Below the pieces are notes generated by a model. That model saw only the letters and a program-made list of their open reading frames with translations. It was not told where the DNA came from and did no database searches. Source: Diaprepes abbreviatus (Eukaryota > Arthropoda > Insecta > Coleoptera > Curculionidae). Taken from it: a DNA stretch of 64,000 nucleotides. The DNA lies in the NCBI GenBank assembly GCA_034092305.1, contig JASJET010000122.1, positions 18,666,501 through 18,730,500 on the forward strand, in the 5' to 3' direction. Position numbers and translations under genes: made by a program. Positions 60,041 to 64,000 of this stretch are shown here, piece after piece. Position 1 is the stretch's first letter, and every line of letters begins with the position of its first letter.

Positions 60041-60236
60041 TATTTTTCCGGTTTTCAATCCGTTCGTCAATAGAAAAATCTTCAAGACGTTTCGTCAATA
60101 TATCAGCTGGCATTTGCAAGTGATGCTTGGAATTTCCAAGTCGAGCAGCCGTCGAGGGAGCATCACTTGAAAATGCCAGCTGAGTTGTTGGCGAAACGTC
60201 GTGAAGATTTTTCTATTGAAAAGAGAAAAAACACCA
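60041..60236. repeat. Hairpin between two (TA)n tracts with CGAAACGTC on both arms
   Basis: The left arm (about 60070-60128) and right arm (about 60160-60222) are inverted copies: AGACGTTTCGTCAATA and TGGCGAAACGTCGTGAAG, and GCATTTGCAAGTGATGCT with AGCATCACTTGAAAATGC. Each arm has CTGA followed about 10 bases later by CGAAACGTC, a worn hammerhead core (minus strand at 60086-60106, + strand at 60180-60200). Confidence 0.7.
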
Positions 60237-60270
60237 GTGCACATTCCACGATCCGTAAAAACCTACGATA

Positions 60271-60272
<2 letters not shown>

Positions 60273-60364
<92 letters not shown>
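60273..60364. repeat. (TA)n microsatellite
   Basis: About 92 bp of TA, right boundary of the hairpin cassette. Confidence 0.95.
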
Positions 60365-60366
<2 letters not shown>

Positions 60367-60546
60367 GTAAATCATTATTCAATGAGATGGATGTCACCAA
60401 ATGACACCAATATTATACATAGAATGAACTTATTGCTAAGAACAATGTCTTCATTCTTGGCTGAAGAAACTTGGCACGTGTTTTTTAAACACTCTGTATT
60501 TATGCTCCACAGCATACGGCATTTACTTATTTTTTATTTCTTGCAG

Positions 60547-60833
60547 AAGCTCTAAAAATGATCCACTCAGGAGAAATATATCTATTCAAAACTCATTCTA
60601 TCGTAAGTCTGAGGCCCGATTAGTCAGTAAAAGGGGAAGGGTCAAGATTTATTTTACAAAAATTCCACAAAAATCTCTTCGATATGTTAGAGATCTATGG
60701 AATACTCTGGTTAATATGCAGTGGAGATGGCTAACTTTAGTCGTTGCTTTGGTCAACCTTTTGGCCTACTTTGGATGTGGAGTGTTATTTTATTATGATT
60801 CGTGGTTCAGTGGAGATTTTGATGATCGGCCAG
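60547..60833 (+). CDS. Inward-rectifier K+ channel (Kir/Irk family), exon with slide helix and first membrane segment
   Basis: There is no ATG here; it is an internal exon between tttcttgcag (ends 60546) and a donor at 60834. The translation starts in the second base and contains ARLVSKRGRVKIYFTKIPQK, the conserved N-terminal strand of Kir channels. RYVRDLWNTLVNMQWRW, the interfacial slide helix, follows, then LTLVVALVNLLAYFGCGVLFY, the first transmembrane helix, and an acidic turn (SGDFDD). Kir channels conduct K+ inward at the plasma membrane as tetramers. The pore loop (GYG), second helix and cytoplasmic domain must lie in later exons beyond base 64000. Insects have several paralogues (Irk1-3), and I cannot choose between them. 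Confidence 0.85.
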
Positions 60834-61024
60834 GTAAAAATTGAAATAAGTTACCTCAATTTATTACAACCATGTAAAATTTTAATGTAGTTAAATTACC
60901 AGATGTGTTTTACCTATATATTATAATTTATTATTACTTACTTTTTATTATTAGTTAGTATTATCTTTCAGATGATCCATATCAGTAGTGAACATAACCC
61001 GATTCTCTCTATCCCCCCACTCCT

Positions 61025-61262
61025 CGACCTTGACCTTGACCTTGCTTCACCCCTCTTTGGCCCCGCCCACATGTCCTTGTCATTGACCTTGAAAGTGCAC
61101 GTGTGCTTTGGCCTTGGCCTTGTGTTCAAGGTTGTGTGTGTGACCTTGACCTTGGTCGAGACGACCTTGACTTTGTTGAAGGTCATCTTGGGTGTGTGAC
61201 CTTGAAGTAGTTATTTGTGCATTGTAATAGTGTGGGATGATCTTGAAATGATTTTGACCTTG
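61025..61262 (+). promoter_or_regulatory. Array of TGACCTTGA nuclear-receptor-type half-sites
   Basis: GACCTTG occurs nine times in under 240 bp (61026, 61032, 61038, 61086, 61142, 61148, 61163, 61198, 61256), plus worn and inverted forms. The complement TCAAGGTCA is the extended half-site bound by NR5A (FTZ-F1) and ERR receptors. The last one lies just before the TATA box of the first small-ORF unit. It may be a regulatory array or simply a degenerate tandem repeat. Confidence 0.5.
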
Positions 61263-61312
61263 CAAATTGTTCTATAAATTGTGTGAGTCTATTTGCATTC
61301 ATTCAGTGTGAA
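61256..61312 (+). promoter_or_regulatory. Core promoter of small-ORF unit 1
   Basis: GACCTTG at 61256, TATAAA at 61273 and TCAGT at 61303, 30 bp after the TATA, which is the right distance for an arthropod initiator. An ATG follows at 61313, so the leader would be only a few bases. The layout resembles TATA-CAGT early promoters of insect large DNA viruses. Confidence 0.55.
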
Positions 61313-61623
61313 ATGTCAGATACGGAACTATCTAAAGAAAAAATTATAGAGTCGGCAGAGTAATTTGTTTATATCAGAGTAATTTAAAAAGTTTGTGTGA
61401 TTTTGAAGAGAAGGATATAGCATTTTTTCCTCTCGAATATTTAAAAACTTGCGTTGATACGCTGAGTTTACGGCAAATTTGGGATAAGCTGCCAGCGCCA
61501 TATCGGTGTGATAAGGAACTACAGTTAAGCTTACCCTGTTACATTCACTATGAACAAATATATCGTCATTATATAGATGGGCCACCACCAGCAATAAAAA
61601 AGTGTCGTGAATGTAAAAAATAA
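61313..61623 (+). pseudogene. Small ORF 1 of the virus-like cluster, frame-split
   Basis: The ATG at 61313 opens only 16 codons (MSDTELSKEKIIESAE) before TAA at 61361. The longer downstream frame is open from 61336 to the TAA at 61621-61623, but in another phase and without an ATG. It includes FFPLEYLKTC, PAPYRCDKELQLSLPCYIHY and a C-terminal CRECKK. Either the copy has a frameshift or expression needs recoding. I do not recognise the protein. Confidence 0.5.
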
Positions 61624-61632
61624 GTGAATAAT

Positions 61633-61923
61633 ATGAATAGTGCTTTGCAAGAGACAGTAAAAAAATTGGGCGATGAGTTCACTGAAACGGCTAGTAATTA
61701 TTTCAATGATACAATGAAAAGTCGAGCAGAATGGGCGTCGCGCTATTGTGATTTGGCTTATGAATATGAAAAGGCTGCGAATGCATGTCGTAAATATTGC
61801 AGCAAAACAATAAATTTACAAGACTTTGTTCGTGAAATAAAAAAGTTGGGGTTTAGTGACTGTTTGGAAAAACTGATTAGGTTCATTGCAGATCCGGTTA
61901 TGTTAGATGAAATTAGAGTGTAG
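61633..61923 (+). CDS. Small ORF 2 of the virus-like cluster (96 aa, helical)
   Basis: ATG at 61633 lies 9 bases after the stop of ORF 1. The protein is mostly helical and charged (LQETVKKLGDEFTETA, then SRYCDLAYEYEKAANACRKY). It ends with INLQDFVREIKKLGFSDCLEKL and a short tail. The segment ending REIKKLGFSD resembles NKLRKLGLGD in ORF 3, so the two may be diverged duplicates. No known function. No intron or TATA box separates it from ORF 1. Confidence 0.6.
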   Translation: MNSALQETVKKLGDEFTETASNYFNDTMKSRAEWASRYCDLAYEYEKAANACRKYCSKTINLQDFVREIKKLGFSDCLEKLIRFIADPVMLDEIRV

Positions 61924-61952
61924 GACTTAAGTTTAACGTAGTAGTAGTTAAT

Positions 61953-62228
61953 ATGGAAAGTTTAGTGCGAGAAATGTACGAAGAATTTCTAATTTCTGCA
62001 GCCTGTTCGGAATTTTACGCATATGAAATGCAAGATTCGGAGGCTCAGGATTTTAGTGTATTTTTTAAGTATATGGACCATGCCGAAGTGTGTCTTTTAG
62101 CGAGTATAGTTTGTAAGAATTTTCTAAGAAATAAAAACAAACAATTATTATTGAACAAATTAAGGAAATTAGGTTTAGGTGATAATGTTACACGTATAGA
62201 AGAACGGCAGAAAAAAATCAATGAATAA
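61953..62228 (+). CDS. Small ORF 3 of the virus-like cluster (91 aa, helical)
   Basis: ATG at 61953, 29 bases after ORF 2. It reads MESLVREMYEEFLISAACSE and FFKYMDHAEVCLLASIVCKNF, and ends in a basic helix (LLLNKLRKLGLGDNVTRIEE). The stop TAA at 62226-62228 is embedded in AATAAA (62224-62229), a compact stop-plus-polyadenylation arrangement common in insect DNA viruses. Family unknown; possible paralogue of ORF 2. Confidence 0.6.
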   Translation: MESLVREMYEEFLISAACSEFYAYEMQDSEAQDFSVFFKYMDHAEVCLLASIVCKNFLRNKNKQLLLNKLRKLGLGDNVTRIEERQKKINE

Positions 62229-62229
62229 A
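62224..62229 (+). terminator. Polyadenylation signal closing small-ORF unit 1
   Basis: AATAAA overlaps the stop codon of ORF 3. No other AATAAA lies between 61313 and this point that would cut the unit. Confidence 0.5.
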
Positions 62230-62319
62230 GTACATAAAATGTAGTTATTTGTTTCATTATATTTTGTCCTTGAAGTTATCCTTATACCAATTTAAATGTG
62301 TGACGTCATTTGACCTTGA

Positions 62320-62440
62320 ATACTCCTCCCACTATTTCTATCGTTAAGCTACCCCCACCATTGTTACAATTCGACCTTGAAACCCCGCTATAAAGGTTCG
62401 TGGGAAAAGAAGTGACTTCAAACAGTCGCAGATATCAGTG
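62320..62440 (+). promoter_or_regulatory. Core promoter of small-ORF unit 2
   Basis: TTGACCTTGAA at about 62320, GACCTTGA at 62373, TATAAA at 62389-62394, CAGT at 62424 and again at 62436. The start-to-start distance from GACCTTG to TATAAA is 16 bp, nearly the 17 bp seen in unit 1. TGACGTCA, a CRE/ATF-type palindrome, stands at about 62302. Confidence 0.6.
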
Positions 62441-62532
62441 GCATAAACATCAAATATTGTGTTCGTGTAGTGTTCTGAAAGTGCTTTTATATTCACGGTA
62501 ATTTTTGGATTTATATACCATTTTTTTCAATA

Positions 62533-62889
62533 ATGAGTATTGCAAAAGAAACTCTAGATGAAATTAATGAAATGTTTAGCAAAGATTTCGAGGTTTTAGA
62601 GAGAAAAAAGGTTACCGAAATGATTGTAGGCAAAGTGTATAAAATTGTAAAGATGGTTTCAATGACTACACGATTTGGTAAAACTCTTTTAGTGGCTTTA
62701 CACGATGACGGTGATAATAGCACAGTTGAGACTTTTTTACCACAACGTGTGGCCGAAACACTATCTGACGATATTGTAGATATTATGAGTAAAACTAAAG
62801 ATAAATACACTCTAACTTATTTGGGGCAGGGCACTAGAGTTTTTGGAAACAATACTCGAACATTATTACGTTTTGGCTCATTGGAGTAA
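62533..62889 (+). CDS. Small ORF 4 of the virus-like cluster (118 aa, possible OB-fold)
   Basis: ATG at 62533. After a helical N-terminus (SIAKETLDEINEMFSKDFEV) the protein alternates short strands: KVYKIVKMVSMTTRFGKTLLVAL, then TVETFLPQRVAETL, and ends KYTLTYLGQGTRVFGN with LLRFGSLE. The order of a YKI strand, T-x-FGK, a FLP-R turn and Y-LTYLG is one I recall from small uncharacterised proteins scattered in arthropod genomes. The strand pattern suggests a nucleic-acid-binding OB-like fold. This is inference. It is the first ORF after the unit 2 promoter. Confidence 0.6.
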   Translation: MSIAKETLDEINEMFSKDFEVLERKKVTEMIVGKVYKIVKMVSMTTRFGKTLLVALHDDGDNSTVETFLPQRVAETLSDDIVDIMSKTKDKYTLTYLGQGTRVFGNNTRTLLRFGSLE

Positions 62890-62986
62890 ATTGTATGTAA
62901 ATTGTTTGAAAAAAAGGATGTAATTAAATTTAAAATATAGTTGCACATGTCAGAATACTTACGCGTGTTCATTATTTCTGTTAAAG

Positions 62987-63412
62987 ATGTCTGCTGATGC
63001 GACGACGACGACGACGACCGCCAACGAATATGTAGATAGATACATATTTTGGTTGGGGAGAGAATTAAGAAATAGGGCTCACGATATGTTAGATAGCGTA
63101 AATGATTGGTCGCATATTGATGTAACCAAAGATCAATATAAGAACGAGATCAGGGATACAATCAATTTTATGGCTGGGGCACACTTGTGCGACAAATTTT
63201 TATATGGTTCCGTAGACATGGATACATTTTGTGCTGAAATGGTTGAAGAAGAATTAAAAGAATACCTCGTCAATATTCCACATTTACCAGGTGAGCTTGC
63301 TGCAAAATATGAATTGGTTTCTGCAACAGCAACAGCCCAAGACGTTGACGATCGAAATAGTGTCGGATGGGATAGAATTTTGAGCAACGAAAACGAAGAC
63401 ATGGAAAATTAA
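62987..63412 (+). CDS. Small ORF 5 of the virus-like cluster (141 aa)
   Basis: ATG at 62987, preceded by another ATG at 62948 that opens only 16 codons. The protein begins MSADATTTTTTANEY (a (GAC)n codon run), continues YIFWLGRELRNRAHDMLDSV and INFMAGAHLCDKFLYG, and has an acidic tail (ENEDMEN). Mainly helical, no membrane segment, family unknown. An AATAAA follows at 63453, 41 bases after the stop. Confidence 0.6.
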   Translation: MSADATTTTTTANEYVDRYIFWLGRELRNRAHDMLDSVNDWSHIDVTKDQYKNEIRDTINFMAGAHLCDKFLYGSVDMDTFCAEMVEEELKEYLVNIPHLPGELAAKYELVSATATAQDVDDRNSVGWDRILSNENEDMEN

Positions 63413-63452
63413 TTTTTTATAATTTTTGTATTTGTGCAATTAAATAACTGTA

Positions 63453-63458
63453 AATAAA
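63453..63458 (+). terminator. Polyadenylation signal closing small-ORF unit 2
   Basis: AATAAA 41 bp after the stop of ORF 5. Confidence 0.5.
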
Positions 63459-63601
63459 TATCTATTACAATCACAGTTTTATTTTATTTCTTTTATAAAC
63501 ATACCAACCCAGTAGATCATAGTCAGTGTTTCTTTTTCTCAGCTGAAATATTTAATATAAGTAGGGCAAATAAAAATAAAATAGTTTAGTAAAGATTGAA
63601 A

Positions 63602-63982
63602 ATGAGTCGAGGAAACAACACAATTGATAAATTTGGTCGTCAGAAATATAATGAAAAATATCATATATTATCTGGGCCACAAGGGATTGGTTTTAAACTT
63701 ACAGCGGATGGGCAGTATGATATGGGTGGAAAAATCATAACCAACTTAGGCGAACCTAAAGATGATGACGATGCTGTGACAAAACACTTTGTTAATAGAA
63801 AGTTTTACAATTTTGCAGTTGTAATATGTGACATATTTAACAAGGATGTCCTCCCCATGATATACAAAAATAATAGTGAGCTTAAAACAAAAATTGAAGT
63901 TATGCAGAAAATACTCTATCATCAGCCTTTAAATGACTCATTAAGCGCACTGTCGTACGACTCGACTTCAAAAAAAATCTAA
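63602..63982 (+). CDS. Small ORF 6 of the virus-like cluster (126 aa, tail-fibre-like)
   Basis: I take ATG 63602 as the start (MSRGNNTIDKFGRQ). Residues about 22-32 (LSGPQGIGFKL) look like a short collagen-like or turn motif. Then comes YDMGGKIITNLGEPKDDDDA and VTKHFVNRK. The arrangement M-x-G-x-x-I-x-N-L-x-x-P-x-D-x-D-A-V-T-K is the repeat of phage and viral tail-fibre/attachment proteins, and also of similar ORFs in arthropod genomes. The C-terminal half is helical and may form a coiled coil (KNNSELKTKIEVMQKILYH). ATAAG at 63553 is a weak late-promoter-like candidate. I infer a structural/fibre role. Confidence 0.6.
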   Translation: MSRGNNTIDKFGRQKYNEKYHILSGPQGIGFKLTADGQYDMGGKIITNLGEPKDDDDAVTKHFVNRKFYNFAVVICDIFNKDVLPMIYKNNSELKTKIEVMQKILYHQPLNDSLSALSYDSTSKKI

Positions 63983-64000
63983 AAAAAGGGAAAGCAGGTT

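Noticed and set aside
27588..60404. Open frames with long (Tyr-Ile)n translations
   Set aside because: Translation of (TA)n microsatellites, not proteins.
60972..61265. Open frames over the GACCTTG array on both strands (Leu-Asp-Leu or Arg-Ser repeats)
   Set aside because: Low-complexity translation of the half-site repeat; the DNA motif is the better explanation.
62045..62810. Minus-strand frames opposite ORFs 3 and 4
   Set aside because: Shadows of the + strand ORFs; the + frames have ATG, promoter and polyadenylation context.
63133..63402. Minus-strand 89-codon frame opposite ORF 5
   Set aside because: Antisense shadow; Ser-rich composition mirrors + strand codons.
1..64000. CRISPR arrays, rRNA and tRNA genes
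   Set aside because: None seen; the many direct repeats are transposon or microsatellite sequence, and no cloverleaf was convincing by eye.

Overview
The window is AT-rich, intron-bearing, repeat-packed animal DNA, most likely from an insect. Two conserved host genes, both on the + strand, frame it. There is insect-type transposon content throughout: a Ty3/gypsy errantivirus-like element, several non-LTR families, mariner/Tc1-like and hAT relics, Penelope-like pieces, foldback elements and long (TA)n tracts. The species cannot be named from the sequence.

Region 1 (1-14633) is the 3' two thirds of a FEM1B-type gene, a substrate receptor of cullin-2 ubiquitin ligases. Six coding exons (438-778, 860-1096, 4977-5205, 7498-7715, 9804-10027, 14446-14633) join in phase; the N-terminal ankyrin exons lie upstream. 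The introns hold a 1.4 kb terminal-inverted-repeat element, a 0.95 kb hAT relic with its target duplication, LINE debris, and a 1.8 kb foldback element inserted in a LINE.

Region 2 (14634-28170) has no host gene that I can recognise. It holds a small hAT-like MITE, LINE fragments on both strands, a mariner-type transposase relic and a Penelope-like GIY-YIG endonuclease fragment.

Region 3 (28171-42439) is a giant foldback element whose arms are built of satellite-like tandem units. A 7 kb errantivirus-like retrotransposon (minus strand, identical 220 bp LTRs, 4 bp target duplication) has inserted near its left tip. Its gag, -1 frameshift signal and pol are well preserved, but a deletion has removed the end of integrase and the start of env.

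Region 4 (42440-56240) is more repeat territory: a second foldback, (TA)n tracts, two mariner-type relics, a 256 bp direct repeat, a Tc1-like N-terminal relic, and a 0.8 kb nest of inverted/direct repeats with two consensus hammerhead ribozyme motifs in opposite orientation. Further degenerate hammerhead-like motifs flank several (TA)n tracts.

Region 5 (56244-64000) starts an inward-rectifier K+ channel gene (first coding exon 56244-56341, second 60547-60833, phases match). Its next intron contains the most unusual feature: compact intronless small ORFs (61313-63982, running out of the window) arranged as two apparent transcription units. Each has the order GACCTTG, TATAAA, CAGT ahead of it and an AATAAA after the last ORF. 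One product has a tail-fibre-like motif and one looks like a small OB-fold protein. I infer an endogenised virus or virus-like transposon; the family is not established.
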